From: Sphingomonas sp. HF-S4
GTDB taxonomy: Bacteria > Pseudomonadota > Alphaproteobacteria > Sphingomonadales > Sphingomonadaceae
NCBI RefSeq assembly: GCF_032911445.1
Contig: NZ_JAWJEJ010000001.1
Span: 1,426,001-1,490,000 of the forward strand
Reading direction: 5' to 3'
Length of the DNA stretch: 64,000 nucleotides
Numbering within the stretch: position 1 is the first letter of the stretch; each line of letters begins with the position of its first letter. Shown piece after piece: positions 9,027 through 17,717 of the stretch. The position numbers were made by a program, and so were the translations under genes. The notes below the pieces were generated by a model. It did not search any database. It was not told the origin of the DNA and worked only from the letters and a program-made list of their open reading frames with translations.

Positions 9027-10322
9027 TCACATCACTTCGAATTCGCGGCAGGCTGCGGGGACGGCCAGCGGCGTACTGGTTGCGTTGCCCAAGGCGTCGC
9101 CGACAAAGTTGTTCGTGGCGTCGGTTATCCTGTTCTTCAGCGCATAGTTGATCGCACAATAATCAACGGCCGCATTGGGCCGCGCAATTACGTTATTGCG
9201 GAATATCTCCAGTACGCCATTAAACCAAAGCGTCCGAAGCACACCGTCTCTTCCGCCAAAATAGTTGCCATCCATCTTCGCAAAGGAGGCGCCATATTTG
9301 CTCTCCATGCTATAGATTTGACCGCGATTGTGCGTAATCGTTAAGGTGGTATTGTATATCCCGAAGCTTCCGTCGATCCAGTTATAGTTAACAGGAATGC
9401 GGCTGCCCGATTCGGAGAAGCTCAGCGAAGTACCCGATAGATAGTTGCACCGCACCGTCATGATGCTGGTATCGCCCGCGGCAACGCGGTTGCCGGTGAG
9501 CGAGTCCGATGCCCTGCGGAAGGTATTTCCGGTGAGTCTGCATTCGGAAATGCTGGAGACGTTGTCGCCTGAGCACTCGAAACCCTGGCCGTTCTTCTGG
9601 AACTCCATCACCGAATTGGTCAACGTAAACACCCCCTTGGCGACCACCTTGATGCCGCCGCGCACGATCACGTCGGTGAGGTGTACGTTGGGTTGTTTGA
9701 CCGTGAGGATACCCGACGACGCCTCCCAACTTGTACCCGCCGGAAGATTGTCAGGCCCGACCGGCTTGAGCGCCGATTCACTTCCCTGGAAGCCAACTGT
9801 CTGTCCCGTTCCTCCCGGACCGGGATAGCCAACAGTCGTCTCTGGACAAGTCGGCGTCGGAGTCGGCAAGGTTGTAACTTCGGCGCTACTGAGATCTCCG
9901 GCAGATCGGTTGTTAGATGAATCGACCGATAAGATATTGTAAGTATAGAAATTGATCGGCTGCGCGGTGGTGTCGGTGTAAGTCAGGTCCGAAACGATCG
10001 CGAGATCTTGGGGTTTGTCACTGCGAATTATCGCATATCGGACCGGACCCACGTCGTCGGTACCCGCAGTCCAAGACAGCGTAACCCGGTTGTGCGTGTA
10101 GGAATCTACGGTGACTTTACCAGGCGCAGTCGGCGGATTGGTGTTTATCGGGGTTGGCGTTGAGGTGGCCGATGGTGACGGGGTGGGCGTAGGCGCCGGT
10201 GTCGATCCACCCGAGTCGCAACCAGGCAAAGCACTGATAGCGGCTATCATCCCCACCGCCCTAAACAAAATCGCCTTGCGCAACACCGAACCCCCCGACC
10301 GTTTAATAATCGGAAGTATCAT
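9027..10322 (-). CDS. Putative lipoprotein with fibronectin type III domain and beta-helix-like C-terminus
   Basis: Secreted protein of about 431 residues. The hydrophobic N-terminus ends in ISALPGC, a loose lipobox, so the mature protein may be lipid-anchored at Cys35. A Thr/Pro-rich linker (PAPTPTPSPSATSTPTP) follows. Next comes a fibronectin type III domain (PTAPGKVTVDSYTHNRVTLS, then WTAGTDDVGPVRYAI), a second Pro/Thr spacer, and about 250 residues with short repeating beta-strand units rich in Asn, Gly and Ser, as in right-handed beta-helix carbohydrate-binding or lyase folds. No catalytic residues are recognisable. The GTG at residue 13, behind a G-rich run, is an alternative start. Base composition is visibly less GC-rich than the flanks, suggesting transfer. 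Function unknown. Confidence 0.72.
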   Translation of the reverse strand: MILPIIKRSGGSVLRKAILFRAVGMIAAISALPGCDSGGSTPAPTPTPSPSATSTPTPINTNPPTAPGKVTVDSYTHNRVTLSWTAGTDDVGPVRYAIIRSDKPQDLAIVSDLTYTDTTAQPINFYTYNILSVDSSNNRSAGDLSSAEVTTLPTPTPTCPETTVGYPGPGGTGQTVGFQGSESALKPVGPDNLPAGTSWEASSGILTVKQPNVHLTDVIVRGGIKVVAKGVFTLTNSVMEFQKNGQGFECSGDNVSSISECRLTGNTFRRASDSLTGNRVAAGDTSIMTVRCNYLSGTSLSFSESGSRIPVNYNWIDGSFGIYNTTLTITHNRGQIYSMESKYGASFAKMDGNYFGGRDGVLRTLWFNGVLEIFRNNVIARPNAAVDYCAINYALKNRITDATNNFVGDALGNATSTPLAVPAACREFEVM

Positions 10323-10365
10323 CCGGGACTTCGCCGAAATACAAAATAATATCTTATCGGCTCGA

Positions 10366-12006
10366 TCAGCCCTGCCCCCATGCCTTAACGGCGCCCAGCA
10401 TCAGCCAGTAGAGCCCGCCTGACAGCGCCATCGCCGCGGGCAAGGTCAGCAGCCACGCCGCGGCAAGCTGCAGGATCGTGCGCCTTTGCAGCCCTTGCCC
10501 GTTCGCCACCGCGGCACCCGCCACGCCCGATGACAGGATATGTGTGGTCGAGACCGGCAGCCCGAAGCGGTCAGCGCTCAGAATCGTCGCCGCGGCGACC
10601 AACTCGGCGGTCGCGCCCATGCCATAGGTCATGTGCTGCTTGCCGATCCGCTCGCCAACGGTGACCACGATCCGCTTCCAGCCGATCATCGTGCCGAGCC
10701 CCAGCGCGATCGCGACGACCACCTTCACCCACAGCGGAATGAAGCGCGTGCCGGCCTCCAGGCTCTTCTGATAATCCTTGATCGCGCTCAACTCGGCCGG
10801 CTGGAAGCCCTCGGGCTTCTTCAGCGCAAGCTTGGTGGTATCGAGCACCAGATACATGTCGTTGCGTACATTTGGGGTCGCTTCGGCGGGCACCTGGCTA
10901 AGCGAGCCATAGCTGGCAACGCGCTGGGTCAGGTCCATCGAAAGGCTGTCGAGCGCGGCATAGACCGGCGCACCTTCGACCTTGCGCTGCTGGAGCGCGC
11001 TGGTCAGCATCGCGCGGGCCTGGTCGGGCGCCATCTCGATCCCGCCACTGCGCGCGTCGAAAGCCGCGGTCGCGGTGTTGGCGGTCTGAACGAACGCCGG
11101 AGTCGCGCTGGTCGGCAGCGTGCGGTTCAGCGCATAGGCGGTGGGCGCGCATCCGATCAGGATCAGCATGATCAGCCCCATGCCCTTCTGGCCATCGTTC
11201 GATCCGTGGCTGAAAGAGACCGCGGTGCACGTGAAGATCAGCAGTGCGCGCACGCCGGTGGGCGGCGCCTTGTCACCCTCGGGCGCCTTGTAGAGCTCGG
11301 GCCGGCGGACGAGCATCCGCATCACGCACAGCAGCAGCATCGCCGCGCCGAAGCCGATCAGCGGCGCCATCCACAGACCGGTGAGTACCTTCTGCGCCTG
11401 GCTCCAGTCGACCCCGGCCGTGCCGCCACGCGACCCGGCCTGGAGCAGCTGGTTGGCAAAGCCGACGCCTAGCACCGATCCAATCAGCGTATGCGACGAG
11501 CTATTGGGCAGCCCGACATACCAGGTGGCCAGGTTCCACAGGACGGCGGCAAGCAGCAACGCGAAGATCATCGCGAAGCCCGCGGCCGAGCCCACGTTGA
11601 GGATCAGATCGACGGGCAGCAGCGTGATGATCGAATAGGCCACCGCCCCACTCGAGAACATCACGCCCAGGAAGTTGAAGAAGCCGGACCACACCACCGC
11701 GAAGTGCGCGGGCATCGAATTGGTGTAAATCACCGTGGCGACGGCGTTGGCGGTGTCGTGGAAGCCGTTGACGAACTCGAACCCCAAGGCGATCAGCAGC
11801 GCCAGCGCCAGGAAGGCGAACACCCCGAGCGCCAGTTCCTCGCCCACCCCGCGGGTATCGGCGAGCACGCTCCACCCGGCATAGGCCATCCCGCCGACCA
11901 GCAGCGCCGCGAACAGCAGCTTGGCGAGCGGATGGGGCTTATAGTCGAATCGCGAGGCCCGCGGCGTCTCGGCCGTGGGTGCCTGGTCCAGTGCGAGCGT
12001 CGCCAT
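10366..12006 (-). CDS. pitA: Inorganic phosphate transporter, PiT family
   Basis: Integral membrane phosphate permease of 546 residues. The PiT signature appears twice: GFEFVNGFHDTANAVATVIYTNSM near residues 75-98, and FSHGSNDGQKGMGLIMLILIG in the second half. Both copies carry the conserved HDxxNA or HGxNDGQ core. PiT carriers move metal-phosphate complexes with protons and are generally lower affinity than PstSCAB. A central soluble loop of roughly 100 residues separates the two halves. A Pho-box-like sequence lies 23-40 bp upstream of the start. Confidence 0.95.
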   Translation of the reverse strand: MATLALDQAPTAETPRASRFDYKPHPLAKLLFAALLVGGMAYAGWSVLADTRGVGEELALGVFAFLALALLIALGFEFVNGFHDTANAVATVIYTNSMPAHFAVVWSGFFNFLGVMFSSGAVAYSIITLLPVDLILNVGSAAGFAMIFALLLAAVLWNLATWYVGLPNSSSHTLIGSVLGVGFANQLLQAGSRGGTAGVDWSQAQKVLTGLWMAPLIGFGAAMLLLCVMRMLVRRPELYKAPEGDKAPPTGVRALLIFTCTAVSFSHGSNDGQKGMGLIMLILIGCAPTAYALNRTLPTSATPAFVQTANTATAAFDARSGGIEMAPDQARAMLTSALQQRKVEGAPVYAALDSLSMDLTQRVASYGSLSQVPAEATPNVRNDMYLVLDTTKLALKKPEGFQPAELSAIKDYQKSLEAGTRFIPLWVKVVVAIALGLGTMIGWKRIVVTVGERIGKQHMTYGMGATAELVAAATILSADRFGLPVSTTHILSSGVAGAAVANGQGLQRRTILQLAAAWLLTLPAAMALSGGLYWLMLGAVKAWGQG

Positions 12007-12028
12007 ATCGCGCCCCTGACCCGGCTTC

Positions 12029-12046
12029 GTGACAAAGTGATGACAG
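12029..12046 (-). promoter_or_regulatory. Pho-box-like PhoB site upstream of pitA
   Basis: Minus strand reads CTGTCAT-CACT-TTGTCAC: two 7-bp direct repeats (12040-12046 and 12029-12035) with a 4-bp spacer. This matches the known PhoB half-site layout (CTGTCAT, 4 bp, CTGTCAY) with one mismatch in the second repeat. Its closeness to the start codon would suit repression as well as activation. Confidence 0.65.
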
Positions 12047-12066
12047 CCGCGTCTCGAAGCTGTGGA

Positions 12067-12252
12067 TCACTTCTCGAAACAGGTCGTCCGCGTGACCTTG
12101 ACCACCTTCCCGCCGGCGTCCTTCTGCTCCTGCCGCCCCGGCTCGCACGGCGGCCGCTGCGCCTCGGGCTGGCTCGTCCGCCACGCGACATAGGTCGCGA
12201 TCACTGCGATCGCGAGCACGATCCCTAGCCTCAGTTTCCGGTTACGCCACAT
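12067..12252 (-). CDS. Small single-pass membrane protein, unknown function
   Basis: 61 residues from the ATG at 12252, which follows GGGAGACAGGC; the frame itself extends to 12276. The sequence MWRNRKLRLGIVLAIAVIATYVAW is an N-terminal membrane anchor. It is followed by a short polar tail with two cysteines (PPCEPGRQEQKDAGG, TRTTCFEK). I do not recognise a family. It lies just upstream of pitA on the same strand, but the candidate Pho box lies between them. Confidence 0.55.
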   Translation of the reverse strand: MWRNRKLRLGIVLAIAVIATYVAWRTSQPEAQRPPCEPGRQEQKDAGGKVVKVTRTTCFEK

Positions 12253-12340
12253 GCCTGTCTCCCACGGCGGCGCCATAGCGCGACCGCAGGGCGCACGCCA
12301 AGCGGTTGCCTGAGGTTCGCCCGCGCCGACAAGATAGCTC

Positions 12341-13855
12341 CTAGCCCGCCGGCGGCCTCTCCACCGACGGCGACACCATCACCAGCTTGGTCGCATCTGC
12401 CGCGGGGGTGCCAGGGGTCGGAGTCCTGGCGGGGTCGAGGTTGAACAGCCGCTGGACCAGCGATTCCATCGCCTGGAACACGCCCTCCACGCCGAACCCC
12501 GCGACGAAGCACAAGGCCGATGCCGACATGTGGATCGGTCCCAGCAGCCCCTGCTGTCCCTGCTGCGTCCCGTCGGGCGTGACGAACAGCCCGATGCAGG
12601 CGCCGATCACCGCGCCGAGCGCCAGTCGGACATAAGCCAGCACGATGTCGCGTGGCGAGAGCAGGCTCTCGCGCATCCGCGCCGATACGCTGCGTACCAC
12701 CGCCGCGCCCGCGCCGAGCAGCCCGTAGAAGATCGGCAGCACCGAATTGGCAAGGATGCCGAGCGCCACCGCCGCCCATTCGACATGGACGTCGAGCAGT
12801 TCGGCGCGGTCGAGCGGTATGCTGTTGGCCTCGGCCGGCTTATCCCAATTCTCGCCGCCCATCAGCGCGATCAAAAACCGCCGGAGCGGCCCGCCCGCAT
12901 CAAGCCATTTCCGCAGGTTGCGCGCCGCAGCGGCCTGCTGGGCGATCGCACGCTCGATATCGCTGCGATTGGCATTGTCGCGCGTGGTAGCCGTATCGGG
13001 CGCCGCGGCAGGCGCCGTTTCGGGTGGGTCGCCAGCCTCTGCGCCTTCCGTCTGCGCGCCTCCTGCCTGCGCAGGCGCCGGCGCAGGCCGCTCGTCCGTG
13101 GGGGCGCTGAGCGGTGACGTCTCGCCGACTATCGGCACCGGCGACGCCGGATCGCCCGGCACCGCCGCCTTCCGCAGGTCGACGATCCGCGCCTCGAGGC
13201 TGTTATAGCGGTTGAGCAGTGCGCTCCCCGTCGCCACGTCCCATGACAGGAAGCACGTCGCGGTCAGCCAGCCGACCATTCCGAGCAGCAGCGCGTACAT
13301 CAGCGCACGATAGAAGAGCGCGCTCGCCGCCAGCGCGGGATAGGCCCGCGCCGCCAGCCCGCCGCGCGACGGCGCGCGCTGGCTGGCCCAGCCGATACCG
13401 GTCTCGTCCTCACCCGCCTCGCGCCGCCGCCGCGCCTCGGGATCGTACCCCGCGAGCCGCACCAGGATCCGCCGCCACCAGGGCAGCCGTATCGCGTTGC
13501 CCGCCTCGCCGGCCATCATTACGGTGAACGCGATCGTCGCCCCAGTCGCCGGGAAGGCGCGATTGTTGAGCAGATCCTTGGCCCGGATCAGCTTGGCGGC
13601 GTTGCGCGCCTCCTCGCGCGCGCTCGGTCGATCCTCGGGTCGCGGCGGCCAGGCGATCTCGCAGATCTGCTCGATCCAGCCCCGCTGCATCTGTGCCTCG
13701 GACGTTCCGAACACCGGATCGTCGTCGAGGATCATCGGCACGCTCTTGGCCTGGGTCGACGATATGTGATCGAGCAGCAGATAGACCTCGGCCAGCTCGC
13801 GCGCGAGGATGAAGTCCTGAATATCGCCGCCCTCGTCGGCCACGTCTTGCGCCAT
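12341..13855 (-). CDS. Multi-pass membrane protein with Pro/Ala-rich linker, unknown
   Basis: 504 residues from the ATG at 13855, which has GGGGGCG just upstream. The frame is open to 13972, but the extra N-terminus is Arg-rich and poor. Residues 1-165 are soluble and mostly helical, with a WPPRPEDRPSAREEARNAAKLIRAKDLL segment. One membrane span lies near 168-205. A Pro/Ala/Glu-rich low-complexity linker covers about 245-300. Three or so further spans lie between about 365 and 465. No enzyme motif is visible and I do not recognise the family. The gene is divergent from uvrD, with 154 bp between the two starts. Confidence 0.7.
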   Translation of the reverse strand: MAQDVADEGGDIQDFILARELAEVYLLLDHISSTQAKSVPMILDDDPVFGTSEAQMQRGWIEQICEIAWPPRPEDRPSAREEARNAAKLIRAKDLLNNRAFPATGATIAFTVMMAGEAGNAIRLPWWRRILVRLAGYDPEARRRREAGEDETGIGWASQRAPSRGGLAARAYPALAASALFYRALMYALLLGMVGWLTATCFLSWDVATGSALLNRYNSLEARIVDLRKAAVPGDPASPVPIVGETSPLSAPTDERPAPAPAQAGGAQTEGAEAGDPPETAPAAAPDTATTRDNANRSDIERAIAQQAAAARNLRKWLDAGGPLRRFLIALMGGENWDKPAEANSIPLDRAELLDVHVEWAAVALGILANSVLPIFYGLLGAGAAVVRSVSARMRESLLSPRDIVLAYVRLALGAVIGACIGLFVTPDGTQQGQQGLLGPIHMSASALCFVAGFGVEGVFQAMESLVQRLFNLDPARTPTPGTPAADATKLVMVSPSVERPPAG

Positions 13856-14009
13856 ATCGCCCCCGATATTTGCCGATACTGCCCCGCTTCTTGCGAGTCG
13901 CGCCCTTATGTCTGCAAAGGCTAGCGCAAGTTCGCTCCGCCTGCCACCGCGCAACCTGCGGGCACGAGGCAACTTGCCCCCGCCGCGCGCGTTCCCTACT
14001 TGTTCGCCG

Positions 14010-16322
14010 ATGACTCTTCCCGCGCCCTCCCCCGACGACGCACCTTATCTGCGGGGCCTCAACGCCCCCCAGCGCGATGCCGTGCTCACCACAGAAGGTC
14101 CCGTCCTCGTCCTCGCAGGCGCCGGCACGGGCAAGACCGCGGCGCTCACCGCCCGCCTCGCCCACCTGCTGTTCACGCGGAAGGCCTATCCCAGCGAGAT
14201 CCTTTCGGTCACCTTCACCAACAAGGCCGCGCGCGAGATGCGCGAGCGGGTCGGCCGGCTGGTCGGCGACGCGGTCGAGGGGATGCCCTGGCTTGGCACC
14301 TTTCACGCGATCGGCGCCAAGATGCTCCGCCGCCATGCCGAGCTGGTCGGGCTCCAGTCCAACTTCACCATCCTCGACACCGACGATCAGCTCCGACTGC
14401 TGAAGCAGCTCATCGCCGCCGCCGATCTCGACGAGAAGCGCTGGCCCGCGCGCCAACTCGCCGGGCTGATCGACAGCTGGAAGAACAAGGGGCTTACTCC
14501 GAAGGAAATCGACGCCGGCGAATCCGAGGCCTATGCCAATGGCAAAGGCCAGGCGATGTACGCCGCGTACCAGGACCGCCTGCGTACGCTCAACGCCTGC
14601 GACTTCGGCGACCTGCTCCTCCACATGCTCGTGATTCTCAAGACCGATCGCGAGGTTTTATTGCTGTATCAGAACCGCTTCCGCTACATCATGGTGGACG
14701 AGTATCAGGATACCAACAGCGTCCAGTATCTCTGGCTCCGCCTGCTCGCGCAGGATCGGAAGAACATCTGCTGCGTCGGCGACGACGACCAGTCGATATA
14801 TTCGTGGCGCGGCGCACAGGTCGAGAACATCCTCAAGTTCGAGAAGGACTTCCCCGGCGCCAAGGTGATCCGGCTCGAGCAGAACTACCGCAGCACGCCA
14901 CACATCCTCGCCGCCGCCAGTGGCGTAATCGCCAATAATGGCGGCCGCCTCGGCAAGACGCTGTGGACCGAGAAGGACGTGGGCGAGAAGGTCAAGGTGC
15001 TCGGCATCTGGGACGGCCCCGAGGAGGCCCGCCGCGTCGGCGAGGAGATCGAGGGCCTCCAGCGCGGCGGCACCAGCCTCGACGACGTCGCGATCCTCGT
15101 CCGCGCGCAGCACCAGACGCGCGAGTTCGAAGATCGATTCATCAGCATCGGGCTGCCCTATCGCATCATTGGCGGCTTCCGCTTCTACGAGCGCCAGGAA
15201 ATCCGCGACGCGCTCGCCTACCTCCGCGTCGTCGCCCAGCCGTCGGACGACTTGGCGTTCGAGCGTATCGTCAACGTCCCCAAGCGCGGCCTCGGCGACA
15301 AGGCCTTGGCAAAGGTCCACCAGTTTGCCCGCGCCGAAGGCCTGCCACTCACCACCGCGGGCGCGCGCATCCTCGACACCGACGAGCTCACGCCCCAGGC
15401 GCGCCGCAGCCTTGGCAACCTGATCGGCGACATCGCTCGCTGGCGGAGCATGGGCGACACCCTCCCCCATCCCGAGCTCGCGCGGATCATCCTCGACGAG
15501 AGCGGCTACACCGCGATGTGGCAGGCTGATCGCACCGCCGAAGCCGCCGGCCGCCTTGAGAATTTGAACGAACTCGTCCGCGCGATGGAGGAATACGAGT
15601 CGCTCACCGCGTTCCTCGAGCATGTCAGCCTGGTGATGGACAACGAGGCGCAGGCCGACGAGGCCAAGGTGACGATCATGACGATCCACGCCGCAAAGGG
15701 CCTCGAATACGACACGGTGTTCCTGGTCGGCTGGGAGGAAGGCATCTTCCCCTCACAGCGCGCGCTCGACGAAGGCGGCCTCGCCAGCCTCGAGGAGGAA
15801 CGCCGCCTCGCTTATGTCGCGATCACCCGCGCCCGGCGAAAGGCCACCATCCTCCACGCCGCCAATCGTCGCATCTACGGACAATGGACCTCGTCGCTCC
15901 CCAGCCGCTTCGTCGCCGAACTGCCAGGCGAGCATGTGGAGAGCGAGACCAGCATGACCGGCGGCGAATCGCTATGGCGCGCCAACTGGTCCGAGCGGGC
16001 TGATCCTTTCGCCGATGTCGGCCGCGGCACGGGGCGAGGCCCCGGCTGGCAGCGCGCCGCGGGCGTCGACGCCAAGAATCCAGGTGGCAGCTTCACCCCG
16101 CGCACCTTCTCGCGCGAGCCCGCGCGGGTGCTGGAAAGCCATGCGAGTGCCGTGAGCTTCGGTGCCAAGCCGCGCGCGGATCTGTCGGTCGGGCAGCGCG
16201 TGTTCCACCAGAAGTTCGGCTACGGGCTGATCGCCGAGATCGAGGGCAACAAGCTTGAGATCGATTTCGAGCAGGCAGGCAGGAAGCGGGTCATGGATAG
16301 TTTTGTGACCGCGGAAGGATAG
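14010..16322 (+). CDS. uvrD: ATP-dependent DNA helicase UvrD/PcrA (superfamily 1A)
   Basis: 770-residue 3'-5' DNA helicase used in nucleotide excision and mismatch repair. The helicase motifs appear in order: Q-motif LNAPQRDAV, Walker A GAGTGKT (residues 37-43), VTFTNKAAREMRERV, Walker B MVDEYQDTN, motif III GDDDQSIYSWRGA, motif IV LEQNYRSTPHIL, motif V TIMTIHAAKGLEYDTVFL, and motif VI YVAITRARRKATI. A C-terminal Tudor-like segment (VGQRVFHQKFGYGLIAEIEGNKLEIDF), typical of UvrD/PcrA, ends the protein. The ATG at 14010 aligns with the family start; the frame extends to 13908 with a non-conserved Arg/Pro-rich lead and no clear ribosome site. Confidence 0.96.
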   Translation: MTLPAPSPDDAPYLRGLNAPQRDAVLTTEGPVLVLAGAGTGKTAALTARLAHLLFTRKAYPSEILSVTFTNKAAREMRERVGRLVGDAVEGMPWLGTFHAIGAKMLRRHAELVGLQSNFTILDTDDQLRLLKQLIAAADLDEKRWPARQLAGLIDSWKNKGLTPKEIDAGESEAYANGKGQAMYAAYQDRLRTLNACDFGDLLLHMLVILKTDREVLLLYQNRFRYIMVDEYQDTNSVQYLWLRLLAQDRKNICCVGDDDQSIYSWRGAQVENILKFEKDFPGAKVIRLEQNYRSTPHILAAASGVIANNGGRLGKTLWTEKDVGEKVKVLGIWDGPEEARRVGEEIEGLQRGGTSLDDVAILVRAQHQTREFEDRFISIGLPYRIIGGFRFYERQEIRDALAYLRVVAQPSDDLAFERIVNVPKRGLGDKALAKVHQFARAEGLPLTTAGARILDTDELTPQARRSLGNLIGDIARWRSMGDTLPHPELARIILDESGYTAMWQADRTAEAAGRLENLNELVRAMEEYESLTAFLEHVSLVMDNEAQADEAKVTIMTIHAAKGLEYDTVFLVGWEEGIFPSQRALDEGGLASLEEERRLAYVAITRARRKATILHAANRRIYGQWTSSLPSRFVAELPGEHVESETSMTGGESLWRANWSERADPFADVGRGTGRGPGWQRAAGVDAKNPGGSFTPRTFSREPARVLESHASAVSFGAKPRADLSVGQRVFHQKFGYGLIAEIEGNKLEIDFEQAGRKRVMDSFVTAEG

Positions 16323-16437
16323 ATCGGCTCTCGTGATCCCAATGTGCTCCCCAAAAACTCTCCCGTCATAATTCCGGGCCGAGCCATGCGCTTCGATGAA
16401 GTGGATACGCACACGCGTCGGCTTCTGCGCTCAGACG

Positions 16438-17637
16438 TCAGAGCGCCCAATCAAGCTGCAACCACAATTTCCGCGTGTCGGTCAGCAACAGGTCCGCGCG
16501 GTAGTCGGCATAGCGCACCGAAACCGCCGTTTTGCCGAGCTTGCCGGTGGCGAGCAGGTCGATCTCGTTGCCATAGTGGCGTACAAGTCGGTCGCTCTCA
16601 TAGCGGTGATATGCAGCCTGCAGGCTCACGCTCTTGAGCGGGCCGATCGCCTTCCAGCCATAGCCGAGACTGGCATACAGGTCGCGGATGCCGTCGGGCG
16701 GCGTGGTGGTGAACTTGTCTGCCCAGCCCTGGAACTTGAACACCGCGCCCAGCGGCGTCTGGAAGCTGGTCAGCGCGGCACCTCGATCTGCGCCGAGCAC
16801 CTCATAACCTCCCCCCAGCTTCCATCCACGCAGCTCCAACGCCGCGTCGGCGAGCCAATAGCTTGCAGAATAGTCGTTCGGGTTGCGGTGATAGTCGGAC
16901 TGCCGAGCATGGCTGAGCTGGTATGCGAGCTTCACGCCGCCGCCGAACGACTGCGCTCCGGCTAGGCGGACGCCATAGCTCTGGCTCGAAAGCCGAAAGC
17001 CCTGCACCGCCGCCTCGTCCTGATCCACCAGATAGGCGAAGCCGGTGAGCGTGCCGACCGGGGTGGCATAGCTGAGATTGGCGAAGACATTGTCGCCGCC
17101 GACGCCCGGCTGGCGCGCGCCATTACCCTCGACGCCCCAGATCGTGCGCACGTCCCAGACATAGCTGAGATCCAGCTTGAGCCCCTTCGCCGGCACCACT
17201 TCGGCGCGCACCGCGTCGAAGGTCTGCGCATTCTGGCGGATCGCGGCATTGCCGACGAAGCGCTCGTCGTCGAGCGCGATGCGCTGGCGCCCGGCGGTGA
17301 CGGTCAGCGGCGCCGAGCGATATTGAAGCTGGGCGCGGTAGAGTGCGACATTCTCGGGATCTCCGACCTGGGGCCGAGTCGCTGCACCATGGAGCCCATC
17401 ATAATAGCGATCGTCGAGCGCGACATTGCCCTGTGCCTCGACCAGTGCGCTCCAGCCACTCTCGGAGACCTGCACCCCGGCGCGGACGCGCGCGGTCACG
17501 GCATCAGCGTCGCGTGGCAGGCCGTCCTGCTCGACATGCTCGTAGCGCAGCCGCGCCTCGGCCAGCGCCTTGACGTCCTGTGCGCAGGCCGGGCCTGCCG
17601 CGGCGAGCGCCGCCACGGTGGCGATTGCGATTCTCAT
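16438..17637 (-). CDS. Alginate-export-family outer-membrane porin
   Basis: 399-residue beta-barrel protein. A signal peptide (MRIAIATVAALAAAGPACAQ) is followed by alternating amphipathic strands, the motif AGRQRIALDDERFVG, and a terminal strand ending LWLQLDWAL. AGRQRI-type segments are characteristic of the alginate export (AlgE-like) fold. In many sphingomonads such genes encode diffusion channels for small acids, not alginate export. It lies 80 bp downstream of an MHS-type MFS gene on the same strand. That pairing of outer-membrane channel and inner-membrane permease suggests a shared substrate, which is unknown. Confidence 0.85.
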   Translation of the reverse strand: MRIAIATVAALAAAGPACAQDVKALAEARLRYEHVEQDGLPRDADAVTARVRAGVQVSESGWSALVEAQGNVALDDRYYDGLHGAATRPQVGDPENVALYRAQLQYRSAPLTVTAGRQRIALDDERFVGNAAIRQNAQTFDAVRAEVVPAKGLKLDLSYVWDVRTIWGVEGNGARQPGVGGDNVFANLSYATPVGTLTGFAYLVDQDEAAVQGFRLSSQSYGVRLAGAQSFGGGVKLAYQLSHARQSDYHRNPNDYSASYWLADAALELRGWKLGGGYEVLGADRGAALTSFQTPLGAVFKFQGWADKFTTTPPDGIRDLYASLGYGWKAIGPLKSVSLQAAYHRYESDRLVRHYGNEIDLLATGKLGKTAVSVRYADYRADLLLTDTRKLWLQLDWAL

Positions 17638-17717
17638 GGGGACTCCTTCCAGAAGCTTCGGTTACGCAAGCCGGCCAGGCCGGGCTCGACTCCACCGAAA
17701 TTGCGGGGTGCCGCAGG

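Noticed and set aside
9388-9729. Minus-strand 113-codon ORF inside the lipoprotein gene
   Set aside because: It is a shifted frame of the real gene, has Arg/His-rich composition and no ribosome site.
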